Source of the DNA: Pseudomonadota bacterium
Lineage (GTDB): Bacteria > Pseudomonadota > Gammaproteobacteria > Burkholderiales > Thiobacillaceae
Assembly: GCA_021811235.1 (NCBI GenBank)
Contig: JAJZPG010000001.1
Span: 1-64,000, forward strand
Direction: 5' to 3'
Length of the DNA stretch: 64,000 nucleotides
Of this stretch, positions 8,332-17,410 are shown piece by piece (positions within the stretch are counted from its first letter, which is position 1; the number at the start of each line of letters is the position of its first letter). Under the pieces are notes generated by a model. It had not been told where the DNA came from and searched no databases. It worked only from the letters and a program-made list of their open reading frames with translations. A program made the position numbers and the translations under genes.

Positions 8332-9000
8332 ATGGTCACGCCGGCACAATGGGTGGCAAGCCACGGCGGCCGCTATGCCAGCGCGCTCGGCATCGATCTC
8401 GCGTCGCCGGACGCAGGCAAGCGCTTCAAGTGGTTTCTCGCCGCCGTGCTGTACGGCGCGCGCATCTCGGAGACGCTCGCCACCCGCACCTGGCGCACAT
8501 TCCGCGACCGCGGCGTACTGACGCCGCAAGGCATCGTGCAAACCGGCAGGGAGGGCCTGGTCGCCATTCTCGACGCCGGCGGCTACGTGCGCTACGACTA
8601 CAAGACGGCGACCAAGCTGCTCGATGTGTGCACCGCCCTGCTGCGCGATTACCGCGGCGACCTCGACGCCCTGCACGCGGCGGCGGCCGATCCACACGAC
8701 CTCGAAACGCGGCTCAAGGCGCTGGGAAAAGGCATCGGCGACACCACCGTCGGCATCTTCCTGCGCGAGTTGCGCGGCATCTGGGCGCAGGCCAACCCGC
8801 CGTTGTCGCCGCTGGCACGGGCGGCAGCCCGCGAGATGGGTTATCTGCGTTCAGGAGCGGAGCGGCACGCCCTCGAGCGCTTGCAACGCCTGTGGGCCCG
8901 CGCCGGCGAACCGGCCAGGGGGTTCGGCGATTTCGAGGCGGCGCTGGTGCGCGAGGGGCTGCGCCGCCGCCGGCAGGCGGCGCGCCAGCCGCGGACCTGA
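8332..9000 (+). CDS. HhH-GPD-like (endonuclease III-like) DNA repair protein
   Basis: A 222-residue helical protein whose pattern resembles the endonuclease III / DNA glycosylase fold. WFLAAVLYGARISETLA sits where the family has its helix-rich core, GGYVRYDYKTATKLLD follows, and LKALGKGIGDTTVGIFLREL is the hairpin-helix-hairpin (L-x-G-I-G-x-x-T-A). The usual catalytic Lys of EndoIII is not obvious and there is no C-terminal iron-sulfur cluster, so the activity is uncertain. The start codon is one base after the polX stop, supporting a shared repair role. It could alternatively be a non-catalytic lesion-binding protein. Confidence 0.6.
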   Translation: MVTPAQWVASHGGRYASALGIDLASPDAGKRFKWFLAAVLYGARISETLATRTWRTFRDRGVLTPQGIVQTGREGLVAILDAGGYVRYDYKTATKLLDVCTALLRDYRGDLDALHAAAADPHDLETRLKALGKGIGDTTVGIFLRELRGIWAQANPPLSPLARAAAREMGYLRSGAERHALERLQRLWARAGEPARGFGDFEAALVREGLRRRRQAARQPRT

Positions 9001-9006
9001 TCAGTA

Positions 9007-9552
9007 TCAGTGCAGCTGGTGCTGGCCTACGCTCACGCGCTTGGCCTGCAGTCCCTCTGCCGCGACCTCTTCGATGAATTTCACCGCATCGCCTTCGCGC
9101 AACTGTCCGAGCGTGCTGTTCACCAGGTTGTCGGAACTGAAGTACAACTCGTCGCCATCGGTGCGGCGGATGAAACCGTAGCCCTCGTCCGGGTAGACCC
9201 GCACCACCTCGCCGAGGAATTCCTCGTTGTGCGCCTTGATTTCGCCGTGCAGACGGCGCGCGTAATCCTTGAGCTGGCGCTTGGCTGCCTCGAAGCCGTC
9301 GCGCAGGGCGACGTACACGTCCTCGTGATCGTCGCGGTTCACCACGATCTCGCTGCCCGGCACGCCGATGTCGATGCGCACGTTGAAGAGCTTGCCCTGG
9401 TGCTTGTGTTGGTGCGGCATTTCGAGCACCACGCGGCACGACATGATCGGCTCGAAAAAGGTCTCCAGCTTGTCCGCCTTGTCGCGGATGTGCGTTTCGA
9501 GCGCATCGGAATGCTCGATGTTGCGGAACGTGATTTGCAGGGGCGTCTTCAT
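9007..9552 (-). CDS. HPF/RaiA ribosome hibernation factor fused to a cold-shock domain
   Basis: A 181-residue protein. Residues 1-100 are an HPF/RaiA domain (MKTPLQITFRNIEHSDALET, then the basic VALRDGFEAAKRQLKDYARR helix). Residues ~115-175 form a cold-shock/S1-like beta-barrel with the RNP1-like motif EGYGFIRR and DGDELYFSSDNL. The start at ATG 9552 matches the N-terminus of the short paralogue encoded at 21808-22113. HPF domains bind the ribosomal A/P sites and silence ribosomes in stationary phase; the cold-shock domain probably adds RNA binding. It is convergent with the glycosylase-like gene, with only six bases between the stops. Confidence 0.87.
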   Translation of the reverse strand: MKTPLQITFRNIEHSDALETHIRDKADKLETFFEPIMSCRVVLEMPHQHKHQGKLFNVRIDIGVPGSEIVVNRDDHEDVYVALRDGFEAAKRQLKDYARRLHGEIKAHNEEFLGEVVRVYPDEGYGFIRRTDGDELYFSSDNLVNSTLGQLREGDAVKFIEEVAAEGLQAKRVSVGQHQLH

Positions 9553-9642
9553 CCTGACTGTCCTCCATGGGTGACGAGAATGCGCAGCGACGGATCGCTG
9601 CGCCTCTTTCAATCTAGCCCACGGCCGCCGGAACGGGAACCT

Positions 9643-10431
9643 TCAGCGGCTCAGAACGATCGGGCAGGCGATGTCGTCCAGGCCGCCCTGCCGCAGGACG
9701 CGATCCCTGTCGGCCAGCACCAGGCATCCTGCCGCCTCGCGGCGTACCGCCCGGATGAGCTGCCCGCTCTCGAGTCCGGGCAGCCACACACAGCGCGCGG
9801 CAGCCCCCCGCGTCTTCAGCTCTGCCAGCGTTTCCGAACAGGCTGCACGGTAGGCCGCTTCGTCTGGCGCCGGGATCAGCAGTACCAGTTCGGCGCCGCT
9901 GCGGCGGGCGAGCAGGAGCCCCAGATCGAGGCTGGGGCCGGCGTGCGTCGACTCCTCGATCAGCACCAGAACCGGATCCGCATGCCTCGTCCGCGCCGTG
10001 GCCTGCACGACAGCCATGAAGCTGCTTCCCGCTTGCCTGCCCAGCACGACCAGGTCGAATCCCTGCGCATGCAGGCTCACCTCTGTCGCCATGCGGCCGC
10101 GTGCCACCTGGAAGGACCAGCGCACCTGCAACTGCTCGGCCGCCGCGGCCAGCCGGCGCTGCAGGATTTCCGCCTCGCGCCGCCAGGTGCGCTCGATCTC
10201 GGCTTGCGACGAGGGCCGCAACTCACCCGACAGCAGGCAGAGTTCGCGCGCGAACGGCAGCGCGAACAGGCGGTGCAGATTGCTGTCCTCGACGAACAGC
10301 CCGGCCAGTTCGGCGTCCAGCTCGGCCGCCAGGGCGCTGGCGGTCGACAGCGCCGCCAGGCTGCGCGGCGAGGCGTCGAGCGCGACCAGGATCCTGCCGC
10401 CGGCAGGCCGCTCAGGCGTCGCCGTACTCAT
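9643..10431 (-). CDS. Universal stress protein, tandem Usp-like
   Basis: A 262-residue UspA-family protein. The first Usp domain begins GGRILVALDASPRSLAALST and contains FDLVVLGRQAGSS, close to the G-x-x-G-x-x-x-x-S/T ATP-binding loop. The second half (SLDLGLLLARRSGAELVLLI to DIACPIVLSR) is a degenerate second Usp-like unit. The start overlaps the end of the Lon-family gene by 20 bp, so the two are co-transcribed and probably co-regulated as stress genes. No membrane segment is present. Confidence 0.8.
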   Translation of the reverse strand: MSTATPERPAGGRILVALDASPRSLAALSTASALAAELDAELAGLFVEDSNLHRLFALPFARELCLLSGELRPSSQAEIERTWRREAEILQRRLAAAAEQLQVRWSFQVARGRMATEVSLHAQGFDLVVLGRQAGSSFMAVVQATARTRHADPVLVLIEESTHAGPSLDLGLLLARRSGAELVLLIPAPDEAAYRAACSETLAELKTRGAAARCVWLPGLESGQLIRAVRREAAGCLVLADRDRVLRQGGLDDIACPIVLSR

Positions 10432-12841
10432 GGCCGCCGCCCGCTTCGCGCCCGGGCTTGTCGGCAGCGGACTTTCTGGCGAAAGAACGCCGCAGCTCGG
10501 CCAGGTGCTTCAGGCGCTGTGCCACGCGCTGGCCCAGGCTGCCCGGCTCATCCGGCGTGCCGGCCGGCACGCCGGTCAGGCGTTCGAGCGCCTCGTCCAC
10601 CGTTTCCACCGCGTAGACGTGGAAACGCCCGGCCGCCGCCGCGTCGACCACGTCCTGACGCAGCATCAGGTGGGCGACGTTGGACGCGGGAATCAGCACG
10701 CCCTGCTCGCCGGTCAGGCCGCGCATGCTGCAGACATCGAAATAGCCCTCGATCTTGTCGTTCACCGCGCCGATCGCCTGTACCCGGCCGAACTGATCCA
10801 CCGACCCGGTCACCGCCAGCGCCTGCCGGATCGGCACATCCGCCAGCGAGGACAGCAACACGCACAGCTCAGCCAGCGAGGCGCTGTCGCCTTCCACCTG
10901 GCCATAGGTCTGCTCGAACACCAGGCTCGCCGACAGCGACAGCGGCTGCTCGGCAGCATAGCGGGTGGCGAGGAAGGACGCCAGGATGAGCACGCCCTTG
11001 GAGTGGATCGCGCCTCCCAGCTTGACCTCGCGCTGGATGTCGACCAGCTCGCCTTCGCCCAGGCGGGTGTTGGCGGTGATGCGCGAGGGCTGGGCAAAGG
11101 TGAAGTCACCGAGCTGGAACACCGACAGGCCGTTGATCTGGCCGACCGCCTCGCCCGCGGTGTCGATGTGCAGGATGCCGCGCAGGATGGCTTCGTGCGA
11201 ACGTTCGCGCATGCGGTCGGAACGGCGGATCTGCGCGGCGATGGCACGCTCGACGTCGGCACGCGTCACGACTTCGCGCTTTTCAGCGGCCGCCCAGTAG
11301 TCGGCCTGGCGCACCAGGTCGGCCAGGCTCTCGACGTGGGTCGACAGCTTGTGTGCGTCCTCGGCACGGCGCGCGCCGTGCTCGATCACCCGCCCCACCG
11401 CCTCGCGGTCGAACGGCCGCAGCTTCTCGCGCCGCGCCAGGGTGCCGATCAGCCTTGCATACAACAGATCGTTGTCGGCACTGCGCTCGACTTCGTCCTC
11501 GAAGTCCGCCGCCACCTTGAACAGCTCGCCGAACTCGGGATCGTATTGGGCAAGCAGGTAGTACAGCATGCGATTGCCGAGCAGCACCACCTTGACGTCG
11601 AGCGGGATCGGTTCCGGCTCCAGCGACACCGTGCTCACCAGGCTGACCATCTGCCCGAGCGACTCGATGCGCAGCTCGCGGGTCGACAGGGCGCGCTTCA
11701 ACCCCTCCCAGGAGAACGGCTGGGAGAGGAGCTTCAGGGCGTCGAGCAGCAGGTAGCCGCCGTTGGCCTGGTGCAAGGCCCCCGGCTTGATCAGCAGGAA
11801 GTTGGTGATCAGCGCGCCCAGCTGCGACACGTGCTCGACCCGTCCCAGCAGATTCTGGTAGGTGGGGTGGTCCTCGTAGACCACCGGTGCCCCCGCGGCC
11901 TCATCGCGCCCCACCAGGAGGTTCACCAGGAAGCGGCTGAAGTTGGGCAGCTCGCTGGTCAGCGCGGCGAGGCCGGACAGCCCTTCCTTCGGGTGGCGGA
12001 ACTCGTCGATGCTCTCGATGACATTCTGCTGCACTTCGTTGAGATAGCTGCAGACCTCGGGATAATCCGCGTACGCGCTGCGCAGTTCGTCGATCAGATG
12101 GCCGACGGCGAACAACACCGCCTCCTCATTCAGCTTGCGCACGCGCTCGATGCGTTCGCGCCGCCACTGATGCACCTGGCGGATGGTCTTTTCCAGCGCC
12201 TCCTGCAGGCGGCCGATCTCCTGCTCGATGCGTGTCTTCTCCTCCTGCGGCAGCTTGTCGTAGTCGTCCGGCGCCAGCACCTCGTCGTCCTTGGCCGGGG
12301 CGAACGAGAAGCCGTTCGGCGTGCGCAGCAGCACGATGCCGTGCTTCACCGCATCGTCGCCGACCGTCCCGAAGGCCTGCGACTGGCGCTCGGCGTATTC
12401 CTCGTCGATCTGGGCGAGGCGGCGACGGTAATCCTCGCCCTCGAACACCGCCGGGATCGCCGCCTGCAGCTCCGCCACCAGTTGCTGCATGTCATCGCGC
12501 AGGCGCGCCCCCAGGCCGGACGGCAGGCAGATCGCGCGCGGCTTGTGGGGCTGGCCGAAATTATGGACGTAGCACCAGTCGGAGGGCTTCGCTTCCTCGG
12601 CCTTGCGCTGGTCGAGCAACTGGCGGATCAGCGTGCGCTTGCCGCTGCCGGGCTGTCCCATGACGTAGAGGTTGTAGCCGGCGTGGCGCATGCCGATGCC
12701 GAAGTGCGCCGCCTCGATCGCACGCATCTGGCCGATGCCTTCGCCGAGATCGTCGAGCTCGGCGGTGGTGGTGAAGTCGAAGCGGCCCGTATCGCAGCGG
12801 CGGATCAGGCGGTCGGAAGTAAGCGGTGGGACGGGGGTCAT
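10412..12841 (-). CDS. Lon-family (S16) ATP-dependent protease homologue
   Basis: An 809-residue protein. A Walker A motif GQPGSGKRT lies near residue 60, and a long coiled-coil insert (EKTRIEQEIGRLQEALEKTI) lies in the middle. The second ATPase half includes GGYLLLDALKLL. The C-terminal S16 protease domain has the catalytic Ser653 in EGDSAS and Lys696 in AVNDKIEG, a spacing of 43 residues as in E. coli Lon. There is no N-terminal LAN substrate domain, so this is the AAA-Lon subtype seen in many proteobacteria, distinct from LonA. The ATG at 12841 starts the conserved part; the upstream codons are not convincing. It is co-transcribed with uspA and lies beside the NAD salvage genes. Confidence 0.9.
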   Translation of the reverse strand: MTPVPPLTSDRLIRRCDTGRFDFTTTAELDDLGEGIGQMRAIEAAHFGIGMRHAGYNLYVMGQPGSGKRTLIRQLLDQRKAEEAKPSDWCYVHNFGQPHKPRAICLPSGLGARLRDDMQQLVAELQAAIPAVFEGEDYRRRLAQIDEEYAERQSQAFGTVGDDAVKHGIVLLRTPNGFSFAPAKDDEVLAPDDYDKLPQEEKTRIEQEIGRLQEALEKTIRQVHQWRRERIERVRKLNEEAVLFAVGHLIDELRSAYADYPEVCSYLNEVQQNVIESIDEFRHPKEGLSGLAALTSELPNFSRFLVNLLVGRDEAAGAPVVYEDHPTYQNLLGRVEHVSQLGALITNFLLIKPGALHQANGGYLLLDALKLLSQPFSWEGLKRALSTRELRIESLGQMVSLVSTVSLEPEPIPLDVKVVLLGNRMLYYLLAQYDPEFGELFKVAADFEDEVERSADNDLLYARLIGTLARREKLRPFDREAVGRVIEHGARRAEDAHKLSTHVESLADLVRQADYWAAAEKREVVTRADVERAIAAQIRRSDRMRERSHEAILRGILHIDTAGEAVGQINGLSVFQLGDFTFAQPSRITANTRLGEGELVDIQREVKLGGAIHSKGVLILASFLATRYAAEQPLSLSASLVFEQTYGQVEGDSASLAELCVLLSSLADVPIRQALAVTGSVDQFGRVQAIGAVNDKIEGYFDVCSMRGLTGEQGVLIPASNVAHLMLRQDVVDAAAAGRFHVYAVETVDEALERLTGVPAGTPDEPGSLGQRVAQRLKHLAELRRSFARKSAADKPGREAGGGHEYGDA

Positions 12842-12863
12842 GTTCTTGTGCGTGTCGGGATTG

Positions 12864-14195
12864 TCATGAATGCTGGTCGACCTGCGCCGCGAGTGCAAGC
12901 AGCGCGGGGGAAATCTCCACGGGATAGGACGCTTCGCCCAGGCGGCGCAGCGGCTCCGGCAACCGGGTCAGGTTGTCGCTGGCGTGGCGGCGAATCTCGT
13001 CCCATGATGGAGAAATCGCAAGCCGTTTGCCACCTCGCATCACCGGCGCCAGCAGCGGTTCGCCGGATTGCGGATCGCTCTCCAGCGTGACGACGTCGCG
13101 CAGCATGCGGCCCTGCGCGTCAAAGTAGCGATACACCTGCTTGCGTCCGGGCCAGGTCGCCTTGCCTTCGGAACGCTTGCGGCGGGCGCGGCCGGCGTAT
13201 TCCTGCAGCTTGTAGGCACAATCGAGCCAGGGCTGGTCGCCCGAGGTGTCGACCTTGGTGCCGACGCCGAAGCCGTCGATCGGGGCGCCAGCGGCCAGCA
13301 GATCGCGCAGCACGGTTTCGTCGAGGTCGCCGCTGGCGAAGATGACGGTGTCGTGCAGGCCGCCTCTGTCGAGGATCGCGCGCACCTGGCGGGCATGCCC
13401 GGCGAGGTCGCCGGAGTCGATGCGCACGCCCTGGATGTGGATGCCGGCGGCAGCCAGACGCGGGGCCAGCGCCACCACCTTGCGCGCCGCCGCCTCGGTG
13501 TCCCAGGTATCGATCAGCAGCACCACGTTGTCCGGCTGGGCATGGGCGAAATGCTCGAAGGCGAGCGACTCGTCGTCGTGCGCCTGGATGAAGGAATGCG
13601 CCATAGTGCCATAGAGCGGGATGCCGAACCGCTGGCCGGCGAGCACGGTCGAGGTGCCGGAAAATCCGGCGAGATAGCTTGCGCGCGCTGCCAGCAGGCC
13701 CGCTTCGGCACCGTGCGCGCGGCGCAGGCCAAAATCGACCAGCAGCTTTTCCGGGGCGGTCAGCACGGTGCGTGCGGCCTTGGAGGCGATCAGGGTCTGG
13801 AAATGCAGCAGATTGATCAGCCGCGTCTCCACCAGCTGCGCCTCGGCGATCGGCGCGGTCACGCGCAGGATGGGCTCGTCGGGAAAGAACACCGTGCCTT
13901 CGGGCATGGCGTGCACGTCGCCGGTGAAGCGCAGCTTTTCCAGCGCGGCGAGCAAGGCCGGACTGAAGCGCCGGGTCGATGCCAGCCATTCCAGCTCCGC
14001 GGACGTGAAGCAGAGCTGCTCGAGGAATTCCAGCGCCTGCTCCAGCCCCGCCGCCATCAGGAAGCCGCGTCCCGGCCGCAGCCGGCGCACGAAGAACTCG
14101 AACACGGCGGTGTCGTCCATGCCGGCGTCGTGATAGCCCTGCAGCATGGTGAGCTGGTAGAGGTCGGTGAGAAGGACGCCACTCGCGGGGTTCAT
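12864..14195 (-). CDS. pncB: Nicotinate phosphoribosyltransferase
   Basis: A 443-residue enzyme of NAD salvage: nicotinate + PRPP + ATP gives nicotinate mononucleotide. The N-terminus LLTDLYQLTMLQGYHDAGM is the family signature. AHSFIQAHDDE contains the region of the phosphorylated catalytic histidine, and VRIDSGDLAGHA and FGVGTKVDTSGDQP are the PRPP-binding elements. The upstream nicotinamidase gene overlaps it by four bases (ATGA), making a two-step operon from nicotinamide to NaMN. Confidence 0.95.
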   Translation of the reverse strand: MNPASGVLLTDLYQLTMLQGYHDAGMDDTAVFEFFVRRLRPGRGFLMAAGLEQALEFLEQLCFTSAELEWLASTRRFSPALLAALEKLRFTGDVHAMPEGTVFFPDEPILRVTAPIAEAQLVETRLINLLHFQTLIASKAARTVLTAPEKLLVDFGLRRAHGAEAGLLAARASYLAGFSGTSTVLAGQRFGIPLYGTMAHSFIQAHDDESLAFEHFAHAQPDNVVLLIDTWDTEAAARKVVALAPRLAAAGIHIQGVRIDSGDLAGHARQVRAILDRGGLHDTVIFASGDLDETVLRDLLAAGAPIDGFGVGTKVDTSGDQPWLDCAYKLQEYAGRARRKRSEGKATWPGRKQVYRYFDAQGRMLRDVVTLESDPQSGEPLLAPVMRGGKRLAISPSWDEIRRHASDNLTRLPEPLRRLGEASYPVEISPALLALAAQVDQHS

Positions 14196-14806
14196 GCAGC
14201 CAGGTCTCCCAGCGAGATGCCTCGCGCGCCGAGGCCGGCCATTTCCGCCTCGGCGCGCAGGCCGTCGCCGGGCTGCACCTCCACCGCGCGGATCGCGTCG
14301 GTCAGCAGAAACACCTCGTACCCAAGACGCCTGGCATCGCGCACCGAGTTGAGCACGCAGTAATCCGTGGCCAGCCCGCCGATGAACAGGCGGCGGATAC
14401 CGGCAGCACGCAGCCGGTCGTCCAGGTCCGTCCCCTGAAAACTGGAATAGGCCTCCCGATCCCGCGAGGTCGCCTTGGAAATCACCGTGGCGCCAGGGGG
14501 CAGCGCGAGCGTCGCGGCGAACGCCGCGCCGGGTGAGCCTGCCACACAGTGCTCAGGCCATGGCCCGCCCTGTTCGTGGAAGGAGCAATGTCCCTGCGGG
14601 TGCCAGTCGCGCGTGGCATAGACCGGCAGGCCCTGCGCCACGAATGCATCGATATACCGATTGAGCACCGGCACCACCTCGTCACCGCCCGCCACCGCCA
14701 GGCTGCCGCCCGGCAAGAAATCATTCTGGATGTCCGTGACCAGCAGCACATCGCCCGGCTGCAGTCTCCAGCGTTCCATTTCAGATGACCTGCTTGCAGC
14801 GTTCAT
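14192..14806 (-). CDS. pncA: Nicotinamidase (isochorismatase fold)
   Basis: A 204-residue cysteine hydrolase converting nicotinamide to nicotinate. The triad is visible: Asp in VTDIQNDFLPGG, Lys in VISKATSRD and Cys in GLATDYCVL. The metal-binding residues D-x-H are in YATRDWHPQGHCSF. The start at 14806 has a GGAAT sequence upstream; an in-frame ATG at 14779 is an alternative that would remove nine residues. It is coupled to pncB through an ATGA overlap. Confidence 0.93.
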   Translation of the reverse strand: MNAASRSSEMERWRLQPGDVLLVTDIQNDFLPGGSLAVAGGDEVVPVLNRYIDAFVAQGLPVYATRDWHPQGHCSFHEQGGPWPEHCVAGSPGAAFAATLALPPGATVISKATSRDREAYSSFQGTDLDDRLRAAGIRRLFIGGLATDYCVLNSVRDARRLGYEVFLLTDAIRAVEVQPGDGLRAEAEMAGLGARGISLGDLAA

Positions 14807-14880
14807 GTCCGAATTCCACCGCGACCCTGATGCGGGCCCGCTTCGGGCGGGCACAGGCCCGGGATCAGGGATCCCACGCG

Positions 14881-15066
14881 CTAATGCAGTTCTTCGTCTT
14901 CGTCGTGATGGAAAACCAGTTCGCCCAGATCGACCTTGACCGGCTCGCCCACCGGCTGTTCGCGCACCGGGTGCTCGCGCACCTCGATCCGCTGAAACAT
15001 CCACTGGCCCTGCTCGATCCAGCAATAGCCGAATTGCTCCTTGTGGAAACACTCCTTGGGTTCCAT
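14881..15066 (-). CDS. Small conserved-looking protein, function unknown
   Basis: A 61-residue acidic protein starting MEPKECFHKEQFGYCWIEQG and ending in an acidic/histidine patch (LGELVFHHDEDEELH). An AGAGAGGGGC sequence upstream of the ATG gives a plausible RBS. There is no signal peptide or membrane segment. Two Cys and several His/Glu residues could bind a metal, but no family is recognised. It lies upstream of pncA in the same direction, separated by ~75 bp. Confidence 0.55.
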   Translation of the reverse strand: MEPKECFHKEQFGYCWIEQGQWMFQRIEVREHPVREQPVGEPVKVDLGELVFHHDEDEELH

Positions 15067-15169
15067 GGCTCGTGCCCCTCTCTGCGACTGACTTTTTTCA
15101 GTTTGGCACATATTTTTCGACGCACGCTAGCGGGCAAGGTCGGGCGAGTGCTGCTATAAAAAAATCGAA

Positions 15170-15193
15170 GCGGGCAGTTCGTTCCCTGCCCGC
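15170..15193. other. 8-bp perfect stem in the leader of the 15218 gene
   Basis: GCGGGCAG (15170-15177) pairs perfectly with CTGCCCGC (15186-15193) around an 8-base loop. It lies 24 bases before the next start codon. On the + strand it comes after an A-run and not before a T-run, and there is no minus-strand gene upstream that would need a terminator. A 5'-UTR structure is more likely. Confidence 0.5.
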
Positions 15194-15217
15194 CACAAAG
15201 ACAACCAGGAAAACGCC

Positions 15218-15718
15218 ATGATCCCTAACCCCATCGATGTTGCCAGCCGCGTCAGCCCGAGGCTGTCGGCGCTGCTGTCAAGCCGGGTCAACAACCCGGA
15301 ATGCGAACAACCCGTCACCCTGATGGCCGTGCGGCGCTTCCTCGCCGACCTGCTGCCCGCCGATTTCCGCGAGGCCGAGCAGATGCATCACTTCGACGTC
15401 AGCGAATCGCTGATCGACGAGATGGACGCGCTCATCGAGGAATTCGGCCAGAGCGCGCTCGCTATCGATTTCGTCCAGGCGTATGCCAGCGAGGCGCTCT
15501 CGCGCGTGATCGAGGCGATGCTCGACGACGAGAACCACGAAAATCCGCCCACCCTGGGCGAGGTCCGGGCGGCGCTGCTGGACGGCCTGGGGGCGCGTCT
15601 GGTCGGCGACGGCGTGATGGACGACGACGAGGACGACACGCTGCTGGCCGAGATCGACGCACTGATCGAACACCACGGCGCGGACACGGTGGCCGAGGAA
15701 TGCCTGCGCTATGAATAG
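15218..15718 (+). CDS. Conserved-looking acidic protein, function unknown
   Basis: A 166-residue, strongly acidic, mostly helical protein with no signal peptide or membrane segment. Two similar acidic motifs, ESLIDEMDALIEEFGQSALA near residue 68 and TLLAEIDALIEHHGADTVAE near residue 145, suggest an internal duplication. RBS CAGGAAA precedes the ATG. It is followed by a short two-helix membrane protein gene at 15740, possibly in the same operon. No family is recognised. Confidence 0.7.
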   Translation: MIPNPIDVASRVSPRLSALLSSRVNNPECEQPVTLMAVRRFLADLLPADFREAEQMHHFDVSESLIDEMDALIEEFGQSALAIDFVQAYASEALSRVIEAMLDDENHENPPTLGEVRAALLDGLGARLVGDGVMDDDEDDTLLAEIDALIEHHGADTVAEECLRYE

Positions 15719-15739
15719 CCGTCCTGCGGAGGACTCACC

Positions 15740-15901
15740 ATGCTTAAAAAAACGCGTTCTCGCCGCGCGCTGGCGCTGACCCTGATCGTGCTGGGCGGCG
15801 TCCTGATGTACCTGGCGCCGGAAATCTGGGCCGGCGTCGCCGTGCTGGTGCTGGGCGTGCTGCTGGAACTGGCGGGAATCATGCTGGAACGCCGTGCCTA
15901 A
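15740..15901 (+). CDS. 53-residue two-helix membrane protein
   Basis: A small ORF with a strong RBS (GCGGAGGA, six bases before ATG). It encodes a basic N-terminus MLKKTRSRR, two hydrophobic helices at about residues 10-27 and 31-47 separated by APEIWAG, and a basic C-terminal ERRA. The pattern is typical of small inner-membrane proteins. It lies 21 bases after the 15218 gene. Function unknown. Confidence 0.72.
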   Translation: MLKKTRSRRALALTLIVLGGVLMYLAPEIWAGVAVLVLGVLLELAGIMLERRA

Positions 15902-15985
15902 GCGGCGCCCGGACGGCTGGGCGCCCCAACATGAAAACGCGAATACTCAATCGGGAGGCGACCGGCATGAGGTCGACATGACGGC

Positions 15986-16882
15986 ATGAGAAAAGCACGG
16001 CTCGCCATCATCGGTCCGGGAAAGCTCGGGCGCGCATGCGCAGAAATCGTTCATGACGCCCCGGACAGCGTACTGGTCGGCATCGTGCAGCATGCCACCC
16101 GCGCGCCGGCCCCCTGGATGAAAGCACCCGCCGTCACCCACATCAGCGAACTCGATGCGGCGGACGCCGCGCTCGTCTGCGTACCCGCGGACAGCGTGCC
16201 GGGTGTGGCGCAGAGCCTGCTTCAGCGCCGCATCCCGGTCGTCGAATGCGCCCGCCTGCACGGCGAGGCATTCCTCGCACAGAAAGCGGCGCTCCACCGC
16301 ATCGCCCTTCATCACAAGGTTCCCGCCATCGTCGGCGCAGGCTGCGACCCTGGCGCCCTCTCCCTGTTTCGCAGCCAGTTCGCCCTGCTGGCGCCGCACG
16401 GCCACACCGACGTCCGCCTGCATGGCGGCGGCAGCCTGCATCACACCCTCGCCGCGTCCGGCGTGAAGGGGGTGCGCCAGGCCCTGGCGACCGAGCGCAG
16501 GACGGCCGAAGGCGCGCTGCAGCGCTATGTGTATGTCGAACTCGAGCCGTCGGCCGATGCGGCGGCAGTCGAAAAAACCCTCGCCGGCGACCCGCTCTTC
16601 CTCGACGAGGAGACGCGGGTATTTCCCGTCGACGATCTCGCCGCACTGGAAGAGAACCTGTGCGGCGTCACGCTCGAACGCCAGACGGCCGCTCGGGATG
16701 CCGGCCACGCCGCTTTCCTGCTGGAAGCCCGCTTCGACGAAACGAAGCTGGCCGCGCGCATGATGCTGGCCGCCGCGCGGGCGTTGCCCGCGCTCAAGCC
16801 GGGCGCATATTCGCTGCTCGACCTGCCCCCGGGTGCCTTGTGGGGGGAATTGCGTCCGGCAATCGAAAAGGAGTGGATGTAA
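15986..16882 (+). CDS. NAD(P)-binding oxidoreductase, diaminopimelate-dehydrogenase-like
   Basis: A 298-residue protein. A Rossmann fold opens at residue 5 (ARLAIIGPGKLGRACAEIV, a G-x-G-x-x-G-type loop). GCDPGALSLFRSQFALLAPH sits where meso-diaminopimelate dehydrogenase has its substrate-domain entry, followed by a ...HTDVRLHGGG segment. The overall plan resembles the dihydrodipicolinate-reductase / DAPDH / saccharopine dehydrogenase group. Substrate cannot be assigned from sequence. It is followed by the BCAM0308-type gene 33 bases downstream. Confidence 0.6.
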   Translation: MRKARLAIIGPGKLGRACAEIVHDAPDSVLVGIVQHATRAPAPWMKAPAVTHISELDAADAALVCVPADSVPGVAQSLLQRRIPVVECARLHGEAFLAQKAALHRIALHHKVPAIVGAGCDPGALSLFRSQFALLAPHGHTDVRLHGGGSLHHTLAASGVKGVRQALATERRTAEGALQRYVYVELEPSADAAAVEKTLAGDPLFLDEETRVFPVDDLAALEENLCGVTLERQTAARDAGHAAFLLEARFDETKLAARMMLAAARALPALKPGAYSLLDLPPGALWGELRPAIEKEWM

Positions 16883-16915
16883 CCCGCTGTTTGTTCGCAT
16901 GGAAAGGAGCACGAC

Positions 16916-17410
16916 ATGAAAACCCGTTTCAACGGCTTCGCCCCGGTCCGCCGCGACCGCCTGATCCAGGAGTCCCGGCACGATGCCTACAAGGCCAAGC
17001 ACAAGCTGCAGGAACCGGCGGTCTGTCCGCAGTGCGGCGCCGTATACCACGCCGGGCGCTGGCAATGGCTGCCTCGTCCTCCGCAGGCCCACGAGGAGAC
17101 CTGCCCCGCCTGCCACCGCATCCAGGATGACTACCCGGCCGGATTCGTGTCGGTGGGCGGCGCCTATTTCAAGGCCCATCGCGACGAACTGATGCGCCTG
17201 GTGAAAAACGAGGAAGCCCGTGCCAAGGCCGAACATCCGATGAAGCGCATCGTGAAGATCGAGGACCAGGACGACGGCACCCTCGTCACCACCACCGACA
17301 TCCATCTGGCCCGCGGCATCGGCGAGGCGCTGCACCATGCCTACCAGGGCGACCTGGAATACCACTACAACGAGCAGGAAAACCTGCTGCGCGTGGTGTG
17401 GCACCGCTGA
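16916..17410 (+). CDS. BCAM0308-type zinc-ribbon protein
   Basis: A 164-residue protein with two C-x-x-C knuckles, CPQCGAVYHAG near residue 37 and CPACHRIQDDYP near residue 62, forming a likely zinc ribbon. A second domain has IVKIEDQDDGTLVTTTDIHL and ends LLRVVWHR. This matches a widespread betaproteobacterial family usually listed under BCAM0308, of unknown biochemical role. RBS AAAGGAG precedes the ATG by 8 bases. No membrane segment. Confidence 0.72.
   Translation: MKTRFNGFAPVRRDRLIQESRHDAYKAKHKLQEPAVCPQCGAVYHAGRWQWLPRPPQAHEETCPACHRIQDDYPAGFVSVGGAYFKAHRDELMRLVKNEEARAKAEHPMKRIVKIEDQDDGTLVTTTDIHLARGIGEALHHAYQGDLEYHYNEQENLLRVVWHR

Noticed and set aside
15170-15193. Rho-independent terminator at the 15170 hairpin
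   Set aside because: The T-run is on the wrong side for + genes, and no minus-strand gene ends here. Left as a leader structure.
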